64,000 nucleotides of DNA from Lepturacanthus savala (lineage: Eukaryota > Chordata > Actinopteri > Scombriformes > Trichiuridae), in assembly GCA_030544235.1 (NCBI GenBank), contig CM060466.1:3193592-3257591 (forward strand), in the 5' to 3' direction. Position 1 is the stretch's first letter, and each line of letters starts with the position of its first letter. Below the pieces are notes generated by a model. It searched no databases and was not told the origin of the DNA. It was given only the letters and a program-made list of their open reading frames with translations. The position numbers and the translations under genes are program-made. Of the stretch, positions 35,610 through 46,900 are shown piece by piece.

Positions 35610-36475
35610 TTATTTGAAACCTACATGGTCCTGCATGAAAACGTGATTGATTCCTAAAGCTAATAACTGGTCGAGGCTTCAGCAACAACAACTACAATCA
35701 AGTGTTTGCAAGAACTTGAGTTAAAGCTCTGAGGGGGAATTTAGTCCCATTCATCTCTGCAGAACTGTTGGAATTCAGCCATATTTGAGGGTTTTTTAAG
35801 TTTACACCACAGCATCTCAACAGGATTCAGCTGCAGGACTTTAACTAGGCCGCTCCAAAGTCTTTATTTAGCTTTTCTTAAGCCGTTCAGAGGTAGATTT
35901 GTTGGTGTGTTTCAGATCATTGACCTGCTGCACAAACCGAGCTGGTTTCTCCTTCAGGAATTTGATGATCTTTTTCTGAAACGTGGCTTCTTCCAAAAAA
36001 TTTGTCTCGTTAGACCCCAGAGTATTTTCCCCAAAGGTCTTTGGGATCATCAAGATGTTTTCTGGCAAAACTGAGACGACCCTTAATGATGTTTTTGCTC
36101 AGCAGTGGTTTTGATCTTGGAATTCTGCCGTTCAGCCACTTTTGACCTTTTTTTATCTCTTTATTTTCTCTTTTTCTTGAGTCATGAACTCTGACCTTAA
36201 CTGAGGCCTGCAGTTCTTTGGATGTTGTTTTTTTTCTGACCTCTTGGATTAGTCCTCTCTGGTCTCGGGGTAGTTTTAGTTGTCTGGACACTCCTGGGAA
36301 GATTCACCACTGTTCCATGTTGTCTCCATTTGTAGGTAATGACTCTCACTGTGGCTCGATGGAGTTTTAGAAACAGCTTTATAACCTTTTCCAGATTGAA
36401 AGATCTCAATTACTTCTTATTTGTTCCTGTGTGGCGAGAGAAATAGAACTGGTGTGATAAACTAACCCTTAATCT
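35610..36475 (-). pseudogene. Tc1/mariner transposase fossil, copy 2
   Basis: Reverse-strand copy of the same Tc1-like family as 28595-29725. Translating the minus strand gives, in different frames, an N-terminal helix-turn-helix piece ending near KWRQHGTVVNLPRS (36197-36409), SKPLLSKNIIKGRLSFARKH and LDDPKDLWGKYS (around 36030-36110), and VQQVNDLKHTNKSTSERLKK (35868-35940), the remains of the QDNDPKHT motif that precedes the second catalytic acidic region. The segment between the DETK motif and the DPKHT motif is largely deleted. The far end keeps AATAACTGGTC and AAACCTACATGGTCC. Inactive: frameshifts and a missing catalytic core. Confidence 0.9.
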
Positions 36476-37142
36476 TAACCTTTATATTTTAAAATATCCT
36501 CATATAAAAACCTCTTCAGATAAATCGTGATTCAATTAATGAAATCTGATGAGGTGAAAGTATTATAAAATTAATCCAATATTGATTTGAATCATCTTAT
36601 TCCATTAGTTTGTCTCATTTCAAGATTATTTTTTTATTTAATCAATTTAATAAGTTTCATTATTTTTCAAAAATGGGTGTAAAAGTCAAAATTATTAGAT
36701 AATAATATAAAAATCTGAGCTGAACCTTCAAAAATGAGATGAAAATTTAAAAATATTAGAATAAAAGACACTAAAGACAACTTTTACACTTTTGCTTGAG
36801 TTAATACTTCAACTTCTAGAAAAGTACACTTTAAACCCTGATATCAGTACTTCTACCTGAGTAATGAACGTTAATCTGTCACTGTGCTGCAGGTAAACCT
36901 CGTTTAGAATGAAACATGCTGCAGCATCACTTCAGCTCTTCATCTAGAGTTGCAGCGCTACGTTTTAAACTGGGATGTGAAGGAGGAGCTGCTCTGTACG
37001 TTACTGATTAACACACACTCCCTGCCTGGTTCAGTGGAGGACGACGGTTTGATTGAGAACAGTCTGGTCCCCGGCAGATTAAACATGGCAGCAGATTAAA
37101 CACCTCCTGGAACCTCCTGATGTCTCTGGAGACGCTGATACA

Positions 37143-37837
37143 CTCCTCATCCTCCTCTTCCTCCTCATCCTCCTCATCCTCCTCTTCCTCCTCTTCCTCC
37201 TCTTCCTCCTCATCCTCCTCTTCCTCCTCATCCTCCTCTTCCTCCTCATCCTCCTCTTCCTCCTCTTCCTCCTCTTCCTCCTCATCCTCCTCATCCTCCT
37301 CATCCTGCTCTTCCTCCTCATCCTCCTCATCCTCCTCATCCTCCTCATCCTGCTCACCCTCCTCTTCCTCCTCTTCCTCCTCTTCCTCCTCTTTCTCCTC
37401 ATCTTCCTCATCCTCCTCTTCCTCCTCATCCTCCTCATCCTGCTCTTCCTCCTCTTCCTCCTCATCCTCCTCTTCCTCCTCATCCTCCTCTTCCTCCTCA
37501 TCCTCCTCTTCCTCCTCATCCTCCTCATCCTCCTCATCCTCCTCATCCTCCTCATCCTCCTCTTCCTCCTCATCCTCCTCATCCTCCTCTTCCTCCTCAT
37601 CCTCCTCATCCTCCTCATCCTCCTCATCCCCCTCTTCCTCCTCTTCCTCCTCATCCTCCTCATCCTCCTCATCCTCCTCATCCCCCTCTTCCTCCTCTTC
37701 CTCCTCATCCTCCTCTTCCTCCTCATCCTCCTCATCCTCCCCTTCCTCCTCTTCCTCCTCATCTTCCTCATCCTCCTCTTCCTCCTCTTCCTCCTCTTCC
37801 TCCTCATCTTCCTCATCCTCCTCTTCCTCCTCTTCCT
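37143..37837 (+). repeat. Polypyrimidine (TCCTCN)n tract, about 695 bp
   Basis: A run made almost only of the hexamers TCCTCA and TCCTCT with occasional TCCTGC, ACCCTC and TCCCCC interruptions. On the + strand it is nearly all pyrimidine apart from the regular A of TCA. It opens a 289-codon polyserine frame on + and an Arg/Met/Lys-rich frame on -, neither of which is a gene. Such purine/pyrimidine asymmetry favours triplex (H-DNA) structure and slippage. Confidence 0.97.
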
Positions 37838-38089
37838 GCAGTTGGTTTTCTAACTTTCATCACAGTTCAGTCATTAATCAACATGTTCACAGGATAGCAG
37901 AGTATTTTCTCCCTTCTGTTTTTATTTTTCAATTTTTCACATTGAGAAATAAATCCAGATTAGTATTCAAAAGTGTTAAAATAAGCTAAAATATGCTTAT
38001 TTTTAGATTAAATCACTTCAAATAGAACTTAGCACAGCCTAATAAGGTAAATATACTAAATATGAGCAAACAATTTCATGTTTTCACTG

Positions 38090-38320
38090 TTTCCTAAAGC
38101 TGAACATTCAACCTAAAACGTCTTTTTTGTCCAGACCAACAGTCCACAACCCAAAGATCATCAGTTTATTATTATAGAAGAATAAAGAAACCAGGAAATA
38201 ATCAGAGAAGAGAAGCTGGAACCAGAGAATTTGAACATTTTCTTCTCAAATTCATTAAATCTATTATCAAAATAGTTGGCGATTAATGTAATAGTTGATG
38301 AATCCTTGCAGCTGTAATTC
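38090..38320. mobile_element. Teleost inverted-repeat element copy
   Basis: Contains CAACCCAAAGATCATCAGTT, GAAACCAGGAAATAATCAGA, GAAGCTGGAACCAGAGAATT and a shortened right end, matching copies at 10680-10925 and 21605-21890. Confidence 0.8.
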
Positions 38321-39138
38321 TATATAATATCTATATTGATTCATTCATGTTTCACCTCTTAAATCCACTGTAGTTTGATGTGTTTTCACATATTTTTTAA
38401 TGGCTGATTTCACCCAGAGTGAGAAATGGGATATAAAAGAGGCAGAGATGATGCGGGGGTTCAGCAGGGTCTGAGTGGGCGGATGGAGGATTCACTGATG
38501 GTGCCGGCTTACCTTGGCTTTAAAACTTTAATGAGATGCATTGAGGGAAAGATAAAGGAGGTTTACACACACAGAGAGAGAGAAAGCAGGTGGAGGGAGT
38601 GCACGTGTACCTTCAGTCGCTCGGCCGAGCAGAAAACCATCAGTGATGGAGCGTCGTCTTGGAGGGATTTCCCCTTTTCTCTCTGCTGCGGTGGACAGAG
38701 GAGGTGAACGTCTGCAAATAGAACCCAACGAGGAAGGAGAAGAATCTTAAAGTTTCAGCGTCAGGCGTTAAGTGAAATATCAGCAGCGCCGATCGGTGCA
38801 GCACGGCGCCGTGTCCTCGCTGGATCGGCACCAACACGCCTTCAGACGTGATGCATGGTGCTGTCTGTTGTAGATCCCAGGTGATGCTTCCTAATGACTC
38901 TGTTTGTCTGCGTCTCGCTGCTCCATCATCACCACGGTGTTAAATACTTTGTTTTCAGACACTTCCTCCTCACTGAAACGTGTACAGACAGTAATTCAGA
39001 CACTCTAGAGATTTTTTTATTGTAATGTAATGTCCCGATCAGGTTTTTTTGCCCTCGAGTCCGAGTCATTTGATTTTGAATATCTGCAAATGAAATGAAC
39101 AAAGAATATACCTGACATACCAACTACCATCTCAATCG

Positions 39139-39387
39139 TTAGCTTACCCTCACACGTCGTCTCTTTGCAGCTCTGAGCCGCTCGTCTTCTGCTTCATAGG
39201 CCTGTTTGGTTTTCAAAAGTTTTCTTTTCTTCTCAAGTGTCCTTTGCCTTTTCGCCTTTTCTATACGTTTCTTGCTCTGTCTTTTCTTCTTCTGCTGTCT
39301 TTGGTTTTGTGTAGAGTAGTGCTGATCTGAATCGTGTAGTACCGTGCCGTATCGGTTCTGCAGTGGAAAAGCGCCATTAGAGGACAT
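39139..39387 (-). CDS. Basic 82-aa ORF, hypothetical or transposon-derived first exon
   Basis: An 82-codon antisense frame from ATG at 39387 to a TAA at 39139. The product starts MSSNGAFPLQNRYG and then turns into a strongly basic, helical segment (NQRQQKKKRQSKKRIEK, KRQRTLEKKRKLLKTK, RLRAAKRRRVR), like a nuclear-localisation or coiled-coil region. I do not recognise a family. The last codons overlap a good splice donor on the minus strand (AGG|GTAAGC at about 39147), so the frame could continue in another exon; none was found. A palindromic TGACGTCA lies about 75 nt upstream of the ATG. The region sits in a probable dispersed repeat, so transposon origin is the best alternative to a real gene. 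The unbroken frame with biased composition is the only coding evidence. Confidence 0.3.
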   Translation of the reverse strand: MSSNGAFPLQNRYGTVLHDSDQHYSTQNQRQQKKKRQSKKRIEKAKRQRTLEKKRKLLKTKQAYEAEDERLRAAKRRRVRVS

Positions 39388-39461
39388 TAGTGGGTTGTTA
39401 AACAGAGAGCAGCAAGTAGACGTGTCTATTCGCGCCCTCGCTTGAACCTACGTACGCTCGG

Positions 39462-39469
39462 TGACGTCA
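39462..39469. promoter_or_regulatory. CRE-like palindrome TGACGTCA
   Basis: Perfect full cAMP-response-element octamer, 75 nt upstream (minus strand) of the ATG of the basic ORF at 39387, inside a locally CpG-containing stretch (39428-39535). A single octamer can occur by chance; its position is what makes it notable. Confidence 0.45.
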
Positions 39470-41349
39470 TTCCGCATGTGACGCTGTTTCTTTGTGGAAA
39501 TGAGACGTCTCACTCTGCCATCGCGTAACTGGAGCTAGATTTTAAAGTAATGAGAATAAATATTTCCGAGTCCTGATCGGGAGGTAACGTCCGATTCCGA
39601 CAACCCTAGTCACAAATACAGCTGTGTTCAAAATAGTTGTAGCGTGTTTAAGAAATTAAGTAAAACCAATTATTTAATGCATTTGGAAAACTGCATCTTA
39701 AAACCTGAGTCAAAATGTAAAGACAGGTTACTGAATGAATAAATGAATATTAGGCTGTTGTTTCTGCAATTTTCTTTACAAACTCAAATATCTACTGTAA
39801 AAACTTGGTACCAGATCATATAACTCTCTTTAAAAAGACATGCTATCAACTGGTTTTATATTCTATTCTTCTTTTTTGCGTATAAATATTTACTTGTCTA
39901 ACCATGGATAGGCATACATACGTGTTCCATGGAGTCGACCGACTTATGGCTCCTATGAACAAGTGTTTGAACCTCACAATTCCTCTGAATTTCCTGGTTT
40001 ACCTCAGAAACAGCATTTCATGGTGCTGCTTTATAGTCATTTTTCTTCATTTTTTGTAAAGCAGCTTAAAACTTTAACACAGTTTTCTTCACATTTTGAT
40101 TGAGGATATAAAACGCTGTGTTCCTAATGCAGGATTTAGGCTTTACTCACATTTTTAAACATATAACTACTATTTAAAACAAAACATTATATATAGTATT
40201 GAGGTAAATCCAGGCTCCTCTTCCACTCAACCTAAATTGTATAATAAGACTCAATTAAAAGAAAACAAGCGAGTTAACGGACATTCTGCAGCCAAATGAA
40301 AATGTTCTTCTCTGTGGATGAACCTTCATTTATAGTAAAATGTCCTGTAGAGGAACTCAACTCCGTTCCAAGTGATCCTTATCATATAGGAAGTGAATTA
40401 GTTGGCCTCCTCCCAACTAAACATAGTTAATAATGTGAATTTGAATTTCTGAGACTATTAACCCTTTATAAGATGTTTTTTTCAGCATAGCTCGCTGTAA
40501 GAACTAAAATACACAAGGAACCATAAAATGACTGCAGCAGACATTAGTCTGACCCTGAAGACAACTTTTATTCCAAACATCTGTGCCACCAGTAAATTAC
40601 AGAAAGTGTTTGCCAAGATAAGTTTGTATAAACCAAGGCAAGTTTATCTGTGTGGAACATTTCAACAACAAGGTAATTCACAGTGCTTTACACACAGCAT
40701 TAAAAACATCAAGACACAATTAAAAACGATAAAAAACAGCCATTAAATATAGAGAAGAAACAATCTTAAATTGTAAAAAACCAAAAAAAACAATTGTCCA
40801 ATTCAAAAAGGAGGAAGTTAACTATTTAAAATCAGTTTAAGTTGGGGGAAGGAAGGAATTGGTTCTGATTGGTGTTACTCTCTGAAACCATCATCTTCAG
40901 GGTTTTAGCTCTTTAAATGTTTTATAGCCTGAACTCCACGCTAGAACTCATGTCTTCTTTTGGGGGACTTTGTAAAATAAATCCATATTCATCCATTTCA
41001 TCAAGTATTTATCATATATTGCAGCTTGGTCAAAAAGATTCACACAAAGCATTGTGGGAAATATAGCCATTGGCATCAATGCTAGCTGCAATATATGATC
41101 AATAATTAATAAAATCTGTACAATTTGGGGAATTTGTTGGTTTGTCTTCACAAGGAAAAATACTGTACAACAATTGGTGAGGTACAAAACCTGAAGACTG
41201 TAGTATTACACTAGTTTCACAAAAAAAGGAAGTAGGAATTATTAATCATGAGATAGCTTTAAAATTGGAATCAAATTAAAATATAGGAAAGAAAGAGCTT
41301 AGTTGGACTTAAATCAACTTTAATTGTGACGACTGAAGCTTGAACAGAT

Positions 41350-41751
41350 ACACTACTGGTCAAAAGTTCCCAGAAGGTTAGAAATAATGATTTGTATTTG
41401 AAAGAATAGCGTTTTCCTTCCGTTTTCTATCTTCTCTAAGCAGCTAAACTGTTTCCAGCTGTGCTAACATGTTAGCATCAAGGGTTTTCTAATCATCCAT
41501 TAACCTTCTGATCAATGATCAAACACATTGATCCATTAGAACACTGGAGTGATAGTTGCTGGAAATATATGTAGATATTGATGCAGCAAAAACCAGACAT
41601 TAGCAGCTACAATAGTCATTTACGACATTAGTGATGTATAGAGTGGATTTATCATTAGTCTAAAGTTGTCTTTATTGACAAAAAGTGGTTTTCTTCCAAA
41701 AGTAAGGAAGTTTCTAAGTGACCCCAAACTTTAAAATAGTCGTGTAGTTGA
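41350..41751 (-). mobile_element. Tc1-derived MITE, copy 3 (reverse)
   Basis: Starts with CACTACTGGTCAAAAGTTCC and ends with GTGACCCCAAACTTTAAAAT, that is, complementary ends. The interior matches the reverse complement of 20215-20648 almost throughout (CTGTTTCCAGCTGTGCTAAC, GGAGTGATAGTTGCTGGAAA). The most complete of the three copies. Confidence 0.88.
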
Positions 41752-42059
41752 AGAAAAAGGAAAACTTCCAAAACTTTACGTGGAGACACAATTACGTCTG
41801 TAGAACAACAACTATAACTGCTGTAAATGTGGCTCATAATTCTCCGCCATCACCTCTGGATTCTGCACATTGGAAGCTGTGATACTTCAAGTTTACACCG
41901 GGCAGCGTCTGAAGTGTCCTTGATAAAAACCCTCGCAATCACTTGGACCGTAAATACTGACAAAACAAAAAGAAAACATAAATCCACAGTAATAGAAAGA
42001 TTATTTCGGGTGAAACGGTTCCATCTCCTCCCGTGTCAGTCAGAGCTTTAGCGATGAAT

Positions 42060-42320
42060 TAGGCGATGAATCTCAGCCAGGCATGGCGCATGCACTCGTC
42101 TCTTCAATATTGCACCAACGGCCTCGCTCGCCCTGCCACTAGGGTGCCATGTTTCGCTGCATGTGCATGAATAATCACGCCCGGGCAGCGTGTCCTGTAC
42201 ACGCCGTCAGCGGCGGTGATGAGGCGCGAGCGCGAGCCGCCGCTCGGCTCTTGACGGGGATGATGTTGATCTCAAGTAGCTTCTCATCAAGAGCAGCGGC
42301 CCTGACGAGGTTTTAATGGA
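42060..42320. other. CpG-rich unique patch, candidate regulatory element
   Basis: About 250 bp with clustered CpG (GGCGCGAGCGCGAGCCGCCG near 42223) plus GCATGTGCATGAATAATCA near 42157, in otherwise AT-rich DNA. No ORF or repeat explains it. It could be an intronic enhancer or small CpG island; this is inferred from composition only. Confidence 0.4.
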
Positions 42321-43199
42321 AACACAGCGGCGGTGAGGGAATCACATGACCACATCCTGTATTCCCTTCATTCAGAGGGAGCTCCCCCGACACGCACACC
42401 ATAGCCTCATTATGTTCATTGAGAACACATGTGCCAACATCTCTGTCCTCCTCCTCCTCCTCCTCTCCAGCTTCTGTACTGTAGGTTAAAATTAAAACCA
42501 CAACAACCCCCTCCGGGCTTCCTCCCGAGCCTTGGCTTTAATAACTGAAATGTAAATTACTTGTAAAGTGTTGACACATTCATCTTCCCGCTCTTGTCTC
42601 TCGGTGCAGGTTGAACTACAGAGGGAACGGTTACATAATGCTGCATATGCCGAGCTATAGTTCCTATAGACTAGTGTGGATTTAAAAGGAGCAGCTGGTT
42701 TACCTCAGAAAGCCTCGTTACACTGAAGAGTCTCTTCACCTCGTCCGAGTCCCACTATCACCTCTCACCTCCCTGAATATGATCACTGTATTATCCTGTA
42801 GATCATTTTTTTTTTTATCAAGTCTGATATGTGGCCACTGAACAGACACTGTCTAGACATCACTGACAACAGTTGGTGAATTGATTTTTATCTGCAATTA
42901 AATCCAGGATTTTTCACCACATAAGTAGTGAATAAACTGTTTTCACCCCCGTTCAGAGGGTAATGGGGGTTATTAGACACCCAGCTGTGAATTTCTGCTT
43001 CAAGAGGATATTTCAGCTGCACCCATGTGGTAACAAACAGTTGCTGTTAAAGAAAACTCACTAAAAGTCTTCAGTTGTGTGTCTGTGAAAGTTCTAAGTT
43101 ATCCAGGTCATCTTATTCTTGTGGAGTTGTATAAAAATATGCAACTGGACTTCTTAGTTAGGCGTCTTCAGTTCTGAGACTAATGCAGGAAACCAGGGA

Positions 43200-43925
43200 G
43201 TTTAAACCCAGACTGGTCCTAGTGAAACTAAGTCATATGACCACACCCTTGAAACTTAAGTCACATAACTGCACTTTGGAACTAGGGGTCACCTCGGTGT
43301 GAACGAGGTTTAAACTTCCTGTGGAGAGCTCCCAGTACAGCATTGTAGGTAGATCTTGTCTTAGGCCACCACCTCTGTCCTCCAAAAAGTGACCTTTATC
43401 CTTCAGATGCAGATGTACAGCCGAGTCTACAGCTTTTGTGTTGTGCCATGCATCAGTGGAGGGTCTTTTTGGTTTCACCTATATAGAGGTCTAGGTCTAT
43501 ACGCATCATTATTGAGGTTTTGTCTTTGGGGGGGACCAGTCTCTGTTTTAGGGTCTGGTTTGAAATTGACCTGGATATGGTGCTTATGGAAGATCCTCTT
43601 GAATTTATCCAGATAGTCCTGCCACATACAGAATGACAATGTTCCTCCTGTTTTCCTTTATTGACTTTGGGTAACCCCAGGTTTGCAGCGCTGTCCTGAC
43701 ATGTTTTAGATCTTTCTGTTTGCTACATGCATTTGAGGAAAGCTTATGGACCCAGAGTCTAGTCTATCTGCCACCTACAATGCTGTTATAGGAGTTCTCC
43801 CCAGGAAGTTTAAACCTTGTTCACACCTATGGGCGTTTGACCCCTAGTCACATGACCACCGCCCAGTTTCAGGGTATGGTCGTGTGACTTTGGACTTTTC
43901 ACAGATGATCACTCTGGGTTTAAGT
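43200..43925 (-). pseudogene. Penelope-like retroelement 3' remnant with inverted arms
   Basis: Minus-strand translation gives broken pieces typical of the C-terminal GIY-YIG part of Penelope-like elements: LYVAGLSGKFKRIFHKHHI (about 43570-43630), a degraded middle, then KAVDSAVHLHLKDKGH with a nearby RGGGLRQDL (43233-43478). The linker between KDKGH and RGGGL is deleted and frameshifts are present, so it is dead. The terminal sequence is duplicated as inverted arms: 43200-43352 and 43771-43925 are reverse complements at most positions (shared CCTACAATGCTGT, AGGAAGTTTAAACC, TTCACACC and CCCCTAGT). Family assignment is from remembered protein motifs. Confidence 0.75.
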
Positions 43926-46900
43926 ACCATCATGACTTGGTTTGGTTTCAGGCGCGTCTTGTTTCCATTGCGAATTAACATGGACGGGGTCGTCCTAACA
44001 CGTATGTATGTAACTTATCTGTGCAACACATCAGCATTTATTTATAAATCTCCACCTCCGACACAGGCCATGGCATGTCCTTGTTCCTGCTCATCCAATA
44101 ATCAATCACAAGCTTAGACTGAACTCTGGTATTTAAAGATGTTGGGTGTCAGAATCATCCTCTGATGTAAATCTCTGATCAATCAGTGGCAGCAGCCTGG
44201 TTACATCACATTATAGTAACAGAAACAGGTAAAGTAGTAATAAAAATAAAAGCAGGTGCCGGAGTTTGGTCATTGAAATGCAAAAGAGGTGAGTTAAGGT
44301 GAGTTGAGCTGATACTGTCAAGACAGTTGCTGAGATGGAAGATGAATGTGCTTGTGGTAATAAAAAGGAGTGGAATTGTGATGATGATGGAGGGAGTTGG
44401 CCGATAACAATTTAATAATGTTTTTGAATAGATTTTTTAAAAGTGGAAATGTGGAATTAAATGGGATATTGTTTTTTAATGATTTCTTTAAAAAAATGAT
44501 GCTTTATAGCAACTTGGAAAATGATGGGAGAGGAACCCAGAGACTCGTTTTAGTCCATGCTCAGCGCTTTACAAAGAGCTGTGGAAGCACAATCGATCTT
44601 TAAGTGTTTAGGTTTTTAAGTGTGGATGGTTGTGATGTGACTGCAGGTAAAAGCTCAGAGAGAAAGAGCTCAGAGGAGCAGTGTTGTGCAGCTGGGAGGG
44701 AAAAAGAGTCACGGTGAAAGTGCGTCTAGGTTTATCAGGGAGTGTATCAGAGAGAGAATGAAGAGACGGGATACAAAGCTGCAAAAAATAAAGTTTACTT
44801 GTGATGTGCTGCCAAGAATAAATGTATAGAAACAAGCAGGGATGCACTGATACCATTTCCAAAACTAGCACAAGTACTTCAAGTCCTCACTAAGTTGATG
44901 ATACATTGCTACTGCTCCATGATAAAGCTCAAGATCTTAACATCATGCAACAGGTTGTTTTTTCATGAAGTCGTGACAGCTTCAGTAGCTGGGAACCTCA
45001 TACCTTAGCTGCAGTGCTCTGAGACGATGCTGCAATCACAAATTATCAACCACAGACTTTTCATACCCGGCATCTGTGGTTTTTACCTCTTTGGGTTTGT
45101 CTCTGGACAGTTTCTCCCATCGAGCCAACGTCTGCTGCAAATTTGTTTGTCTCTTGTTGGTTTTCTGCATCATGGTGGGATTTCTAATGTTGAATTAAGA
45201 TGCTTGTGTTGTAATCGGTACATTTTTACCTCCTCTCGAGGTTTTTGCTTGACAGAATTCGCATTCTACTTTGTTTTCGTCACTCTCGTTCACCTTAAAG
45301 TAATTCCACACTGCTGAAATGACTCCTCCCGCTATAAAGTGGTACCAGTATGGTGGTATTGGTGATAATTTTATGTAGTATGTACTCATGCTCAGTATCA
45401 AGATACATGACTGACAAGTTAAAGAAGAAGGAACATACACTCCATGACCTTCCAAAGCACCTTTATATCTGCTGTAAGTCTCTGGATCTACTGGAGTGAT
45501 TCTTTCTCCTCCTTTTCTAAAGATATTTCCTCTCCTTATTGTGATGGTGGAGAGACAGAATCTCCCATATGTATCTGCCGGGTTGAGCTCTGACTACAGA
45601 AGAATGTGATTCACTTCATTTTCAGATGCAATCCATTCAGTGAGCGCCTCTATAGAATCATCTGCTTTCATTATGTTCTTCCATTTTTTTTTTTTTTCCC
45701 TTCAACTTTCACCCGCAGCCGTTAAATTACCAGAACAATGTGTGCATAATGTGCATAATAGTCTCCCTACCTAATGTCATCAGGTGCCATCTGCTTATTA
45801 CTGTACATCCACATCAGTGTAAAGTGGATGTCAGGCGTATAGCTGTGAGTCAGTAATGAGTCTCCGCAGTTAAATCCAATATTCATCGTTGGATTCGTCT
45901 CGAGGTGACATCATCGCCGGCGTCTGTATCTGTGCTAGTTGGGTTTTATTTTTTTAATCACAGGTTAAAATAATTCCGTGCATTATAAGGGAGTGAATTT
46001 TCTTATAAAACTGAACAGTGCTTTAGGCAAGGTCAAAATCCCTGTGTGCTCAGGAAATGTGTTTTAATTAGCACAATGTGATCAGACAATGTCCTGCACA
46101 TAAATCATAAATGCATTGATTTATGTGCAGGATCATCGTGAAACAATCAGCAGTTGAACTGAAGTGTAGAGTCGACTGCTTCTTAATGAGCAGCTTGATA
46201 AGCTCTTATGCTAAGATTAACATGGAGGAAGTGGAAATGTTAATTCTACTGCAAAATGGATATGATGCACACCGGCCATGTGCCATTTAGAAATTAATTA
46301 TGAAATGAATATTACAGAATTTTGCCATTTACCGTTAAATGAATACTGCAGCAGCTCTGAAAGTCAGCAGCTTACGTCCTCAGTGTGGTGTGAGTCCAGG
46401 CCCTTAGTGGTTCCAGTTCTGTCCATCTGTCTGAAGAGGTCAAGGTTCATTTTCATTTAGAAGCTGCAGAAACAGTTGACCAATCAGAGCTTTGAAGAAG
46501 GGATTCAAAATTGGGACACTCTTTAACTTGAGTTCTACTTCCGTGTCAGGTCTTATATTCGAGACTAACAACAAACCTGTTTGCCAAATTTCTGATTGCA
46601 CGGAACAAATAAGTAGCTGCACAATAAACTTTGTCTGAACAAGATACGGTCATCTATTTTCCTCATTGAAATCAGGGAATATTTAATCAATGAATGAGAA
46701 ATCAAGACTAAGACCAACGTGCAGTTACATCACCGAATGTCAGTTTTTCCCCCCCCTGAACTTTTACTTAAATTATTGGATCACAAAAAAAACTAATGCA
46801 AGACAAGATTTGTGTGAACAACCATTGAGAAACTGGACCAATCACAGCTGTTGCTGTCTTCATATGATCTGCAGCATGTGGTTTTATATCTGGAGAGATT

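Larger units (their letters stand above)
39005..39610 (-). mobile_element. Probable dispersed repeat with internal ORF
   Basis: The two edges carry sequence I recall from a common fish repeat: TCCCGATCAGGTTTTTTT near 39033 and GGGTTGTCGGAATCGGA (minus strand) near 39596-39612. Inside are a CRE-like site and a basic ORF (39139-39387). It could be the 5' part of a DNA transposon; the family is not certain and no terminal repeat pair was proved. Confidence 0.5.

Noticed and set aside
37079..37989. Long opposed frames: polyserine (+, 289 codons) and Arg/Met/Lys repeat protein (-, 245 codons)
   Set aside because: Both arise only from the TCCTCN hexamer repeat; no start context, splice sites or non-repeat domain support a protein.
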